Source: Acanthochlamys bracteata
Taxonomy: Eukaryota; Streptophyta; Magnoliopsida; Pandanales; Velloziaceae
Length of the DNA stretch: 64,000 nucleotides
Assembly (NCBI GenBank): GCA_019914995.1
Contig: CM034140.1
Coordinates: forward strand, 1,178,001-1,242,000
Direction of reading: 5' to 3'
The number at the start of each line of letters is the position of its first letter. The first letter of the stretch is position 1. Below the pieces are notes generated by a model. The model was given only the letters and a program-made list of their open reading frames with translations, was not told the DNA's origin and ran no database searches. Shown here in pieces: positions 23,048 through 34,465 of the stretch. Position numbers and translations under genes: made by a program.

Positions 23048-23870
23048 TAAGCACTTGTCGCCAGGGAAGAGTTGATTTGCAAGCCAGAAAAAGGGAACCG
23101 TTGGAGGACCAGAGATAGTTCGCCGTCGAAATTAAAGACGATGAAAACTTAAGAAGATTAAAAAAAAAAGTACAACATTACAAAATAAAATCATAAAAAA
23201 ATATATAAATAAAATAAAATATTCTTAGTATATATGCTTGAGCCAAAATATTTTATGATATAAAAATTAATAATAATCAATATTTACAAATAAGACATAA
23301 TAAATTTTTTTTAGTGTTATCATATTCAAATACAAAGTACAGACTACATAACATTTTTCAATATAAAACTACTAACAATTATTTTTTGCATCAAAAATAT
23401 TATTTTTTTTATTTCATACAATCTGAATTGATCCGGACAAGCGAGTCGCCCGAGTCAGTTCAGGTTCGGACACAACAGGTTGAACATGTCGATTGTACGA
23501 CAATTTATTTGCAGATCTGAACCGATTTTGATCTCGAATTGACCTGAATGGGCTGGTCCAGATCTGACAACAGTAGAAGAAGGTAGTTAAAAAGATTGCA
23601 GAACTTGAATATTCACATTTTACTTTGTTCTTACACCTTGCCTAGTTGCTTAGAGTGCCGAACCTAAAGATCGCCACCTGCGAGTTGTAAACTCTCTCCT
23701 GGTTTGCTACTCTGCTAGAGTGGGAAGATAACCTATGCTATATAGTGAGAACTTACTGCACACTGCGTCAGAACTCTTTGAAGATTAGGCACTGTAAAAA
23801 CTAGAGTCTCTACATATAATCCACTAATTTTGTGAGTGGATGGAGATAGGTATCTCAAAGGTTTTGCTCT
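23048..23870. other. Intergenic DNA and cardiolipin synthase 3' flank
   Basis: AT-rich to about 23410, then a GC-richer stretch (23420-23570) with GACCTG/CAGGTTC words of unclassified repeat character. The last 250 bp is probably the 3' UTR of the minus-strand gene. No gene seen. Confidence 0.5.
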
Positions 23871-26800
23871 TCAAAGCGAATGTAATCTTCGCAGTCTCAT
23901 GTACTGTCCTCCATATGCTGCAAAGGATCCTACTGTTGTTGAGGCTACCAACCAGCTGCAAGTACATTGCTACATTTATAAATATTTCTCCAAAAAGAAA
24001 GTAAATTAACCACTTATGACTAGCAGATACCACAAAAGAAGTAATTGGTGCAAGACAAACAAGGCTAAAGAAGTCCGAGAAATATAAGAAGATTCTTCCA
24101 TCACTGTTCTTTTATGATATAAGGTGAAGTTAATCTTCATAGCACAGCAGTTACACAAGATTAGAGTTTTCTCAAAGCTCATGCCTCTCCCTCCTAAAGT
24201 TAGATGTCTTATATGAGCTTCCACCAAATTCTTGAGCATGTGCATGTCTCTGCAAAAAAACTTACATAAGAGGGATTTTCTTATTCCATTTTTTTTACAT
24301 TTGTGCAAGAAGCTTTTTCTACTCATTTTCAATAACAAGTTCTACTATCTCAAACTGAAACAAGTTAAGTATGGTAGAGCTTGCATCCGTAAAATCTCTA
24401 AAGAATGATGAAGGAAGGCTAGTTCACTAACCAAAGAAAAGTTATGACATTGGATAGGCACATATGAACGCTTTTAGGAATTCTATGATTATACGATGGA
24501 TGCCATTGAGATATACCAGTGCTTCACATAATAGACCAGTTAGCTATTAAGTTTGCAGTCATTATATACAAAAGAAAAGAGGTACTGCGATGTGAATTAC
24601 CTCAAATATGTTATATACATTTGAGAATCATCCGTTCCAAATTCAGGTTGAAGAAGGGCAACAGCTACTAAGAAAAGTTGGAAAACTGTATTAACCTGCA
24701 GCAATAGCAAATTATATCTTTTAGCCTAATACAACCTTGTTGAGTGAGTTCATGGATCAACACATTAAGCTGTCAATTTGAAGCATTTAAATTTGAGCTC
24801 TCTGCAGTTTACTTGTATAAAGAGAAGCAAATATGATAAGGGCCATGCAATCTGGAAGACCATATTTTCCTAAAAATCTTGCAACAGGATGGCATTCTAT
24901 GAGAAATAGTATTGACAATGTGACGTATACAAATTCCAACTGTAGAAACTAATTACCTTGCTGATAAATAGTGGTTCCACTTTCTCCCGATGTGTTGCAT
25001 CAAGGTTCAGGAACTCAGACCAGCTTTTCCACTGTTATAGAAAAACGTTTCAACAACCAAATTCAGTGAATTAAATAACAAAAGCCAAATCCCTTTACTA
25101 ATACCTTCCAATTCAGGCTAGAAGCTCTTTTCCAAACAGCACCACCAACAAGGAGAACGTCTCTGAGGACAACCAATGCCACAACGCCAGCTGCAAAGTA
25201 AGGAGTAAGAGAAATTACGGCCAATTTTAAATAGTTTGGATCCTTTGGCTAAGTTACCTTTACCTGAAAGACAATCAAGTAGAGAACAAGGCCAAAGGAA
25301 AAACAACTTAAAGAGTATCATCAAAAGAATGGTCTTGAGGATCTTGCTCAAGCACACTGGGCAAGAAAGAGGAGCCGACTGCATCTGACTCACAACTCAG
25401 AAATAAATGGCATCAAACAACCTTGACTAGAGAGTATGAAGATAATAAGTGTTTTCAGACACGCATGCAATAAAAAGATGCATATACATGATGCACGTCT
25501 ATAATAAATTCTCAACCATACATCTTTATTCCTAAATTTGTTAAGCTTCGTCCAGATACGCAGTCAGTCCAGAAAGTTCAGTCTTTACACAGGTAAACAA
25601 TCCTATGGAATTATGATTAAGAAGATGGAAACATAATGAATGAGAAAAAATAAGTGTCAGTTGACAATAAATATCCATTAAGCAGTAAACCTCCTTACAG
25701 ATGTAACAGCCAGCTAAAGTTAAAGGAAATTCTACTTACAATGTAAGAGGTCCTTTTCCACCATTGCTAGAGCAACACATCCAATCAGAACCTGCCATAC
25801 CATAGATAAAGAGAATAATCTATTATGATATGATAAATACTAACAAAACTATAGCAACATTAGACACCACAAACAATTCACTGATAATCACATTCGAAAT
25901 GGGGAATAGCACCTTGTCAGCCAGGGGATCAAGGTATGACCCAAAGACTGAATTGATATTCATCCTTCTTGCAACATAGCCATCTAGCTAGAACCCAATA
26001 GACAGAAATCAGGATACCATATTACTTTGGCATACTTCCTCCTATTATTTCAAAATGAGGAGGCATACTGCTCACCCAATCAGTTAATCCAGAGATAGCT
26101 AGCCCGAAAAAGGAAGCAAGGTATAAATCATTCAAAATCATCCTGTGTCGATATACAACAACAAAAGAAAAACAAAAAAATGATTAGAGTACTTAGTAAA
26201 ACATGACTTAGAAACAAAGTATGAGGCCATGTTTTGACAGTTTCTAAAGTTTTAGACTAACTAGTTCGAACATCCCAACATCGGACACACTTAAAGAGTA
26301 AATTAGTACATGTACATAAGCTACAAAATGAAATCTCCACTGTTCTTCTCAACCTACTTCGAAAGGATTAAATACACATGATAAAGCATATTAACATCTA
26401 GACCCTATCTACGAGTCCAAAAAGAGCTAAGAGTAAGTTGGTATTACATGCATTAAGATATTTAGGGGTTTAATTCATCCAAAGTTATTACTTCTAGAAG
26501 CTGCATCATGTTATCACTGTCCATTTTACGTATTGGATTATCAATCTAAGAGGGTGGGATGATTTCAAAGAATCGAGCCAATTTAAAAGCGTGTTCTAAG
26601 TAACAGTTAACAATAATCAAGACAAATAAACTACACGATTGTTTAAATTTTGAAAACGCTCATCATACTCAAAATTCACCAATGCAAAACAATGAAAACC
26701 CAAACGATTAAAGCAATAGAAGAAAAAACACATACCACCCTATGAACGGACCAGAAACCATTCTGCTAATAGAGATGAGATTAGGCACGTTGAAAAACTT

Positions 26801-27175
26801 TTCCTCACTCCCATTAACTCCAACAACTTCCTTATCCCGTGCTCCCCTCTCGCTCTCATGTGCCGCTCTCCGCTTGCCTTCAGTGATTCCACCCAAATAC
26901 CTTCTACGATGATCTCCAATCGAAGAAAAACTCGAATTTGCGTATAAATTCCTGATCTCTTCTACATTTCCACGGAAATCGAGAGGCGTTGAGATCTGAG
27001 AAAGTTTCCATGGCGGGAAAGAAAGAAACAGCGGACAGATCAACGGCGTCGGAGATGGAGTTGGGAAGACAACCGGTGTGGCGGAGCTATTATTAACTCC
27101 AGCGAGATCGAAAACAAGTAGGGAACGAGTGCTTCCGTTGCGGAGAAGTGGCCGCACAGCTCTGAAAAACGCCAT
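23871..27175 (-). CDS. CLS: Cardiolipin synthase (CMP-forming), mitochondrial
   Basis: Joins CDP-diacylglycerol and phosphatidylglycerol to make cardiolipin in the inner mitochondrial membrane. Eight exons (minus): 27175-26736, 26142-26076, 25987-25913, 25791-25740, 25190-25105, 25031-24957, 24695-24601, 23955-23871; 975 nt, 324 aa. ATG 27175 ([14 protein letters not shown]) is preferred over 27232 because it gives a typical presequence like the Arabidopsis protein. The CDP-alcohol phosphotransferase signature is complete: DG-x2-AR-x8-G-x3-D-x3-D in [20 protein letters not shown] plus LAD. Other family pieces: [72 protein letters not shown]. The short last exon ends RRLHSL. All introns are GT-AG; no break. 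Confidence 0.95.
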
Positions 27176-28069
27176 TGCTGAAATTGGAGTAAAAGAAGAG
27201 AAACAATGGTGTTGGGTTTTGCCGAGGTTCAAAGATCATGATCAGCTACATATATCTCAAACATATCACACTCTTTCAACCAGTAATAAATATATGACAG
27301 TGAAATGTTTGCTTAGACTCTCGTTTTATAGTGACGTGTATGTTTCTTATCAGTTGGATTGTTTTATTCGCCGAAAAGTTGTGCTGCTGAGCTGTTTAGG
27401 TATTGGCAAAGGTGTCGACCTAACCGTTGGTCAAAGGATGTAACGAGAAAGGTGACAACGTGGACGGTTGCGATTTTTCTTTTGCAAATAATTTTCATTA
27501 GCCATTTTCTTTATTTCTTTTTATGAGAATGTTTCTCTTTTTTGTATTTTGTTGATTAGATGATAATCCAATTCTTGGATTTTTCGCGCCATCGGGATTT
27601 CTATGGCAATTCTAAGAAGTTAGAGATTTGCAAAAAATAGGAAACATTAACCCAAATTTTTGCAGGGATGAAGAATGAAGACCTAAATTTAGCTGTTCTA
27701 CTTTGTCGATCTGTCAAGACCAAAGAAAACCAACCAAATGCCGTTCAGAGAAATCAACATTCCCAAATTTCAAGGTTTTCATTTCCCTTTTCTTTTTCTG
27801 TTTGCAGACAATGGTTTCGTTTCGTATCAAAAGCTTTTCTAAGGTTTTATTCAGAGAGATTTATCTGTGCTTTTCTTTTCTAGCATTTGTTCGTTAATTT
27901 ATGTTGCTATGTTGGATTCAAAGAAAATCAAGAGGAATTTTCTTTGTTTTGAATTTTATCTAGCAAGACGCGTTTAGGGAAGAAAACAAAAATCATAGTT
28001 TGTGTTTGAAATTTCTAATCTGATATTTTGAGCATTTGTTGATCTGTTGGATTGGAGAGAGAAAGGATT
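27176..28069. promoter_or_regulatory. Divergent region between CLS and the PBL kinase
   Basis: 894 bp separates the two start codons. It holds both 5' leaders and promoters. An in-frame ATG 18 bp upstream of the kinase start (28052) lies in the leader. No further gene; small ORFs around 27668-27900 look like chance. Confidence 0.5.
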
Positions 28070-30360
28070 ATGGCATGTTTTTGTTGTTTCAAGGCGCGTG
28101 GTGATAAGGATTCTGACGAGTCCCCCGAGAAGAAGAATGACGCTGTTGAAGGGAATGCGATCGCGTCACTTGTTCACAACATCACCTTTGAAGCTGGTAT
28201 TGTTGTTCTCGGAAAGTCCTATATTCTTACTTGAAATGCTTCTCTAAATATTCATATTCGCCTCAACGCATGGGAATAATTATGTTCATCAAATCTTGAT
28301 AAAACCTAAAATTCGCTTGTTGAGATTTGATTGCTTAGAGATCTATCTGGAAATATACACATTTTGGTTGATCTTTGCTTCACTATTCTTGTGCCGTAGT
28401 GATATGTATTCTTCTTTGGCTTCTGATTTGGATAATTTGAGCTTTTGATGTTATAAAGTTAAAATGTTTGTATGAGATTGTGACTTGGTAGCCTTAGCAC
28501 ATGTTTCACCACCTATTTCATTCGTACGTGGAATCCTTCATACTTTCAGCTTTCAAGTTGTACCAATAAACAAACAGATGTAGCTACAGAGAATTTCAGC
28601 TGTTAGATCAGAAACTTAAGCCCTTCATCTCCAGGTTTCTCTCCTAGAGAAAAGCTGTTCTGTAAGGAATTCAAGCAAGTTGGAGAAAAAGGATTCGCCA
28701 TAAGATGGTTCTGTAATCGAAATTATCTCGCAAATGCCGATACATTATTGGAGAAAAGCTCTTAGAAATTTCCTTTTTTTAAAAAAAATTTGTATCAATT
28801 ATATGTCTAGCACAATCTTGTACGAAACACTCAAAACTTGCTATGCATTGTGCAGATAGCCAGAAGCATAGGTTATTGGCACAAGAAATTCTGCATATAG
28901 CCGATGGAAAAGCTACAGCTCGTGTCTTCAAATTCAGTGAATTAGCAAAAGCAACCAACAATTTCAATGCTGAATCACTACTAGGTGAAGGAGGGTTTGG
29001 CAGAGTATACAAAGGCTGCCTCGAGGAAACAAATCAAGTAAGAAAAGCTTTCATGCTTGATTGACTCTTCTATAAATTAAGTTGTGGAGCTTATGGATCT
29101 TGAAATGCCTAACTTCTCCTCAACCTATCCAGGACATAGCAGTAAAGCAACTTGACCGTAATGGAATGCAAGGGACAGGAGAATTCATTGTAGAAGTGCT
29201 AATGCTAAGTCTCTTACATCATCCAAATCTGGTAAATCTGATTGGATATTGTGCAGATGGTGATCAAAGGATTCTAGTCTATGAATACATGTCAAGGGGT
29301 TCTCTTGAGGATCATCTTCTTGGTAATTAGAATTCTCCATAGATCATTTACTTAATAAACCTACATCTTCATAGAAGCTTAGTACTGCTTGCTGACTTGT
29401 GGGATTCATTTGCTTCTGTTCTCTTTCAGATCTATTGCCAGGTAAGAAGCCATTGGATTGGAATACAAGGATGAAGATAGCTGAGGGCGCAGCAAAGGGG
29501 ATAGAATATTTGCATGATGTAGCAAAACCACCAGTTATTTACAGAGACCTGAAAGCTTCTAATATACTACTCGATAAAGATTTCAACCCAAAGTTATCTG
29601 ATTTTGGCTTGGCTAAGGTTGGCCCGACAGGTGACAAGAGTCATGTATCCACAAGGGTGATGGGAACCTATGGTTACTGTGCTCCAGAGTATGCGCTTAC
29701 TGGTCAGTTAACAACAATGTCAGATGTGTATAGCTTCGGAGTAGTGTTCTTGGAAATAATTACAGGAAGAAGAGCTATTGACACCTCAAGACCCTCAAGT
29801 GAGCAAAATTTAGTTCACTGGGTATGTCTACAATAACATCCTAATGACAGCTTATTTTTTACCTCTCAAGATGTGCATATGTTTGAGTTTGCAATAGTTT
29901 TTGCAACAAGTTTTTGCTTTTTCTTACTTTTATACTTGTTGTTTTAGAATTATAGGAGCTCTGTGTTTTGACTTGAGTTTGCGTAAATTTGCAGGCAGCC
30001 CCTTTGTTTAAGGACAAGAAGAGGTTTGTAGAGATGGCGGACCCTTTGCTGGAAGGAAACTACTCTATAAAATCACTGTATCAAGCGCTTGCAGTAGCAG
30101 CAATGTGTCTCCAAGAGGAAGCAAGCACTCGTCCTCTGATGAGTGATGTTGTAACTGCTCTGGAGTATCTTTCGTATTCAAAGCCTACTCCAGAACAAGG
30201 TTCTACCCCAGAAAGATTGGATTATGAGAAATCACAGGCAAAGTCCTCCCAGAATAATGAGGAAGATGTGCACTACTCAGAAGCTTGCAATCAAGAACAC
30301 TCTTCTTCAGGTAGAGTAGAGAATGAGTCAAATCATGGAGATGAAGTGACAAAAGACTAG
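28070..30360 (+). CDS. Receptor-like cytoplasmic kinase, PBL type (RLCK-VII)
   Basis: Ser/Thr kinase of the PBS1-like family that relays signals from plasma-membrane receptors. Exons 28070-28196, 28856-29037, 29133-29322, 29430-29821 and 29995-30360 give 418 aa. Seen in order: N-terminal [21 protein letters not shown]; Gly loop [11 protein letters not shown]; lysine in DIAVKQL; catalytic loop [10 protein letters not shown] (an RD kinase); DFG in [11 protein letters not shown]; activation segment [68 protein letters not shown]. The tail is acidic and Ser-rich. There is no Gly at position 2, so no N-myristoylation; the Cys cluster could be palmitoylated (inference). Subclade (for example PBL21-26) is not decided. 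Confidence 0.94.
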
Positions 30361-30634
30361 CCAACTTTCGTTCTTTCTGGAATGGTGCTATGAAGAAATC
30401 CAATCAAGGTTCTCTGTGCCAACGAAGACAAGACAAACACTAAAGTCTTATGATATTCATGCTATGGCTCATTGTCAGTTAAGCATATTAAAATGGAAAA
30501 GTTATTACAGGAGGAGGTGCAACCTTGCATGAAGACATCTCCCTAAAGATTGGTCTGCAACTCAAATAGCTAAAGAAAGAAACGTGGGAACTTTGGCAGG
30601 CAGGACTTTGTGCAAATGATGGGATCAAAATATT

Positions 30635-30768
30635 TTCAAAACATGTTATTTTGTAAAGGCTGGATACCATGTAAAGATAGTACAAGTTATCTTATTCAAG
30701 CTTCAAAACATGTTATTTTGTAAAGGCTGGATACCATGTAAAGATAGTACAAGTTATCTTATTCAAAA
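30635..30768 (+). repeat. 67-bp near-perfect tandem duplication
   Basis: Two copies, 30635-30701 and 30702-30768, each starting TTCAAAACATGTTATTTTG and ending TTATCTTATTCAA, identical over at least 65 bp. They lie 3' of the kinase gene, probably in its 3' UTR, and 31 bp before the tRNA. The identity suggests a recent duplication (or an assembly artefact). Confidence 0.9.
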
Positions 30769-30799
30769 TTGAAGCTAGTGCTTTTTAATAAGTAGGAAG

Positions 30800-30873
30800 G
30801 GCCTATTAGCTCAGCTGGTTAGAGCGTCGTGCTAATAACGCGAAGGTCGCAGGTTCGAGACCTGCATGGACCA
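30800..30873 (+). tRNA. tRNA-Ile (anticodon AAU)
   Basis: A 74-nt cloverleaf: A box TAGCTCAGCTGG, anticodon loop CTAATAA giving AAT, B box GGTTCGAGACC, discriminator A73. It resembles plant tRNA-Ile(AAU) almost throughout. In the acceptor stem GGCCTAT faces ATGGACC, giving one C-A mismatch and one U-G pair where the usual gene has full pairing. There is no T run right after it: the first TTTT is at 30919-30922, inside the MITE that starts 15 bp downstream. It may be weakly functional or starting to decay. Confidence 0.88.
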
Positions 30874-30888
30874 TCAAAGACCTGCAGA

Positions 30889-31149
30889 GGGCGTTTGGGA
30901 TTGCTTATGAAATGGAGCTTTTGTGAAATGAAGAGTATTTTTGTCTTTTTTGAAAAATAAGCTATTTTTTTTTTACTTAAAAAAAATAATAAAAATATGC
31001 TGATAAAAAAAGATCTCATTTCCGTAGAATTTTTCTATACTTTCTAAATTTTTAAATAAATTTTTTATATATTTATAAAATATGTATTGAAAAACGTGAA
31101 ATGGAGAATTGAAAAGTTGGGTTGGGGGAAAGCAAAGCCAAACACCCCC
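30889..31149. mobile_element. MITE family A, copy 1
   Basis: About 261 bp. Left end GGGCGTTTGGGATTGCTTAT, right end (complement) GGGGTGTTTGGCTTTGC. AT-rich, no coding. A homologous copy lies inverted at 35220-35478; both share a segment reading AGAAAGTATAGAAAAATTCT (31023-31048 here, minus strand). Flanks CCTGCAGA and CTACAAAA are only partly alike, so superfamily (hAT or Harbinger) is open. Confidence 0.7.
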
Positions 31150-31169
31150 TACAAAAGAACGCCAACAAA

Positions 31170-31192
31170 GGCCCATTAATCTCAAGGGTTTA
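31170..31192 (+). promoter_or_regulatory. Site II plus telo-box pair
   Basis: GGCCCATTAA (site II, TGGGCC in reverse) at 31170-31179 and AGGGTTTA (telo-box, reverse of TAAACCCT) at 31185-31192, 48-70 bp before the start codon of the plastid-type membrane protein gene. This pairing is known from plant ribosomal-protein and housekeeping promoters. Confidence 0.55.
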
Positions 31193-31239
31193 TAGCTCTT
31201 GCTCGCTTTCACCCACCTCACTGAACCTCCCTCAACGCC

Positions 31240-32717
31240 ATGGCCCGACCTCTCTCTTCAACTTCATTCTCTCTCCCGATAAATCTCCCGAAACGTGTCG
31301 CCTATCTTCGTTCTGTCACCTCTACTCCAAAATCAGTTCCTTGTTTTCGTTCTTCAGATTGTTACTGGTTTTCTCGATCTGCTACAATTTGTTGTTTGAA
31401 TGTTCACCGCCGGCTAAGATTTGTTTGTTGTGCGGGGAAGAATGACGGCGAAAATGAGTTTGATGGTAGAGATAAGGGGGAAATTGTTGAGGATGAAGAC
31501 CTGAGGGAGGCGAGAGGGCGGAGCACGATGCCAGAAAGGTTTCGGTATTTAACCAAAGAAGTTCCTGATCGACCACTGCGATGGCCTTGGATTGTAGGTG
31601 AGATAATTTGTTTGGATTTTATGGGGATTCTTTTTTCTTTCTGCATTCGGAGTCTAGTTCGATTATACTGTAGGAAAGGGTCATTTTTTGAGGTTTGTGC
31701 TAGATTTTATGTACTGACATTTCGGATTTTGGTTTTCGGTTCTAGCTATTACCATTTTGGGTGATTATGAAATCTAGATTTGCGGTTTGATTGTGGGTTT
31801 TTTTTCTCCCCTAAAATCTTAGTTATTTTACTCGTGTTATGCTGTACCGGATCGGGTTAGAGTTGAAGCTATGTGGCATTATTGTTAACATCTTGTCTTA
31901 TAAATGGAAGTGGAACAAAGTTGATTGAGCTGATCGTATATGTATTCCAGTTGAATGTTGCTTCTGTGAATCTATTATTGACAATTTTGTTTTCATCTTT
32001 TTCTTTTGACAATGGTTTCCAGCTTTGGTTTTTCTCCTCTATGCTTGGCGAGCTGTGTTGTGGGAGCTGACCAACTGGAAGAGGAGTTCAGTACTTGTTT
32101 TCCGTTTCTCCGTCTATGTGTCTAAGTTTGTTTTGGCCTTTATATTACATTACGTGGGCGGTCCGATCACTAATTTTATTAGATGCATTGAGTACTGCCT
32201 CTACTCTCTTCGCTGGATATATGCTAGCACAGTAGCATTTGCCCCTGTTCCAGAATTGACACGCATAATCCTATTTGCTACAACCATTCTGTCCATTGGT
32301 GAAACCGTAGTTCCTGATTCTGTCAACAACCAACCTTATCTGCTATCATTTGCCGGGTTTATTGGATTTGGAGCTGTTAGGGGATTTGTTCCTGCGTTTC
32401 TTTTCTGGTTTCTCCTTGCTGGTATGTTCTGCTATTCGCATTTTGCGAAGAAAAGAGATATTGTTTCATCAGCTTTGCCATCAGCGGCTGTACTTGCAGC
32501 AATTGGAGAGCCCTGGGTCAGAGGCATAACAAGTGTGTCCTATTTGTCCCTGGCTATCATACAGTATTCCAAAACAGCTAAACAAAATATGACTAAAGAG
32601 AATTCAAATAAACGAACAAGAATCCCTTTTCCTCTCTTTCTAGCTGCATTAGCCATTGGAACCAAACTTGCTGCAAAATGGATCCGAAATAGGCACTTGA
32701 CTTGGATGATAGCTTAA
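31240..32717 (+). CDS. Plastid-type membrane protein (EMB1923-like?)
   Basis: Two exons, 31240-31597 and 32023-32717, join in frame to 350 aa. The start has a good context (cgccATGGCC). The N-terminus is Ser/Arg/Lys-rich with few acids to about residue 70, as in a chloroplast transit peptide, followed by an acidic linker. Then come several hydrophobic segments (LVFLLYAWRAVLWEL, FVLAFILHYVGGPI, IILFATTILSIGETVVP, YLLSFAGFIGFGAV, FVPAFLFWFLLAGMF, FPLFLAALAIGTKLAAKW). The strings VPDSVNNQPYLLSFAG, SALPSAAVLAAIGEPWVRG and RHLTWMIA recall the Arabidopsis embryo-defective protein EMB1923 (At4g28210) from memory; I am only moderately sure of that name. Function unknown to me beyond being a conserved plastid membrane protein. 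Confidence 0.85.
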
Positions 32718-34465
32718 ACACTTTCTGGAGTTATTTTAGTCTGTGCTCGAGATTAAGTCTTGATCATGAAGAGAATTTTGGCACGGGTCCTTGAAGTATA
32801 CGTGGAGGTCAATGAAGGTGAGAAGCTGATTCCATCTGACTGTAAAATTTTTCCCATGAAATTTGAAGGGAATGTTAACAGCTCTTCTGTGTACATTTTA
32901 TGATATATTCTTTTCCTGATTATTATGTTTGTTAATTTTCTTCTATTACTTTGTATCCATCTTTCTAATTAGCCTTCACATGAATCAGATCCTAATTAAA
33001 CTGCAACTCTTGTAGATTCTCATTTTAAACTCATCTGCTCCTTCAATGTCTCCATGAAGTTTCTGGTATATTTTGTGCTCATCAGTTGAAAGAGATTTAG
33101 ATGTTTTTTTTAATGAGATAGTTCTTATGTCATCATCTTTGCTTCGTACTTTGTTAAAAAGAAACTTTGAGTTCTATGGTATGCCTCATTTGATAATAGA
33201 AAAATGAGAATGAGGAAAATGGAGCTCAAATATTGGGGTGTTGCCATCACCTCTATCTCTGCCATCTTCCAAGAGATCGGAGTTGAATAGCAACACAACA
33301 TTTCATCCCTTCTAATTCTATAACAGGTTTAATATGCTTCTAAACTAGGAGCACATCTTTTGGTTCGACTGTTTCTTTCTTTTCTGGTTTAAACTTGATT
33401 TATTCTTTGTAATGCATGATATGAGATTTGAGTTTCATGTTGTCCTTCTGTGAATACCTTTGAAAGGCTGAGCATGGAGTGGAATGAGATAGTTGGGTAT
33501 TGTCAGCACCTTCATCTCTGCTGATATCAGAAGAGATTGGAGTTGAATAACAACACAAGATTTTAACTAATTCTTCTTTTACAATTCTTTTCATTTTATA
33601 TTAAATTATATAGTATTATAGTCATTTAATTTCATTTATTTTATGTTAAATTTTATATTTTTTAGTGGTAATACAATTACCTAATTACTTATCTGCAATT
33701 CTATCATTTTTTTGTGTATTCAGGAATGCAAGATTACTGCAAAGACATTTGGCGGTGCTTATAATAAAATACAGTTTATTTCAATTTTTTTCAGAAACAA
33801 ATTTAATTTTTTATTAAAGTAATATTATGAAATTTTTATTGAATATGAGTTTTTTTTAAATAGTAAGTAGTACTATAAGCAAAGCTAAACATCTCTAGTG
33901 GATACTTTGCATTCGGTCTATAGACGTAGGCCTTGTTTGGTTTAGCATTTTCTAAATCGCTGCTTTTTAATTATTAATTAATATATTTTAATATATATTT
34001 TATAAATATTTAAAAATTTTTATTTAAAAATATAAAAAATTTTATTTTTTATTACATATTTTTATAATAATTTTTAAATAAAAAAATAAATTTTAATTTT
34101 ATAAAAATAAAAATATTTTTTATTTTAAAAAGTTTTATTTTATAAGTATATCATCTACTTAGTCAAATAGAAAATTTAAGCAATTATAAATACAGTCAAT
34201 TTTCATTATTTTCGATTTGTATCCGTGTGAACCAACCGGAGCGCGAGTACAGGCAATCTCGCAATACCAGATCGGCCTGGGTTTGAAATCTTGATCAGGC
34301 CCACTTATGATCCATACATTATGGGCTTGGGCTTTCTCACAGAAATGAAACCCCAACCCCTGTTTCGACTCGGAACAACGAACCCAACCGTAGTCCGTTT
34401 CTTTTACTTATCTATATACTCTGCTTCTACTTCGCTTTCTTTCTTCTGTTCACATTGTTCTCGTC
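32718..34465. other. Intergenic DNA with diverged repeats
   Basis: 3' flank of the membrane protein gene, then AT-rich DNA. Two diverged direct copies of an about 75-bp word set (around 33235-33305 and 33495-33565) share ATCTCTGC and GGAGTTGAATA.CAACACAA. An AT-rich repeat core follows at 33990-34149. The last 250 bp is the LTD promoter, with site II motifs near 34299 and 34322. No gene seen. Confidence 0.5.
33990..34149. repeat. AT-rich dispersed repeat, copy 1
   Basis: A stretch with the words ATTTTATAAATATTTAAAAA, AATAATTTTTAAATAAAAAA and ATTTTTTATTTTAAAAA in the same order and spacing as 49419-49604. Preceded by CCTTGTTTGGTTTAG, a typical MITE-end word, so probably an old MITE whose ends I cannot define. 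Confidence 0.5.

Noticed and set aside
31122-31445. 107-codon plus-strand ORF overlapping the plastid membrane protein start
   Set aside because: Alternative frame of the true first exon; the transit-peptide frame at 31240 continues across a clean splice.
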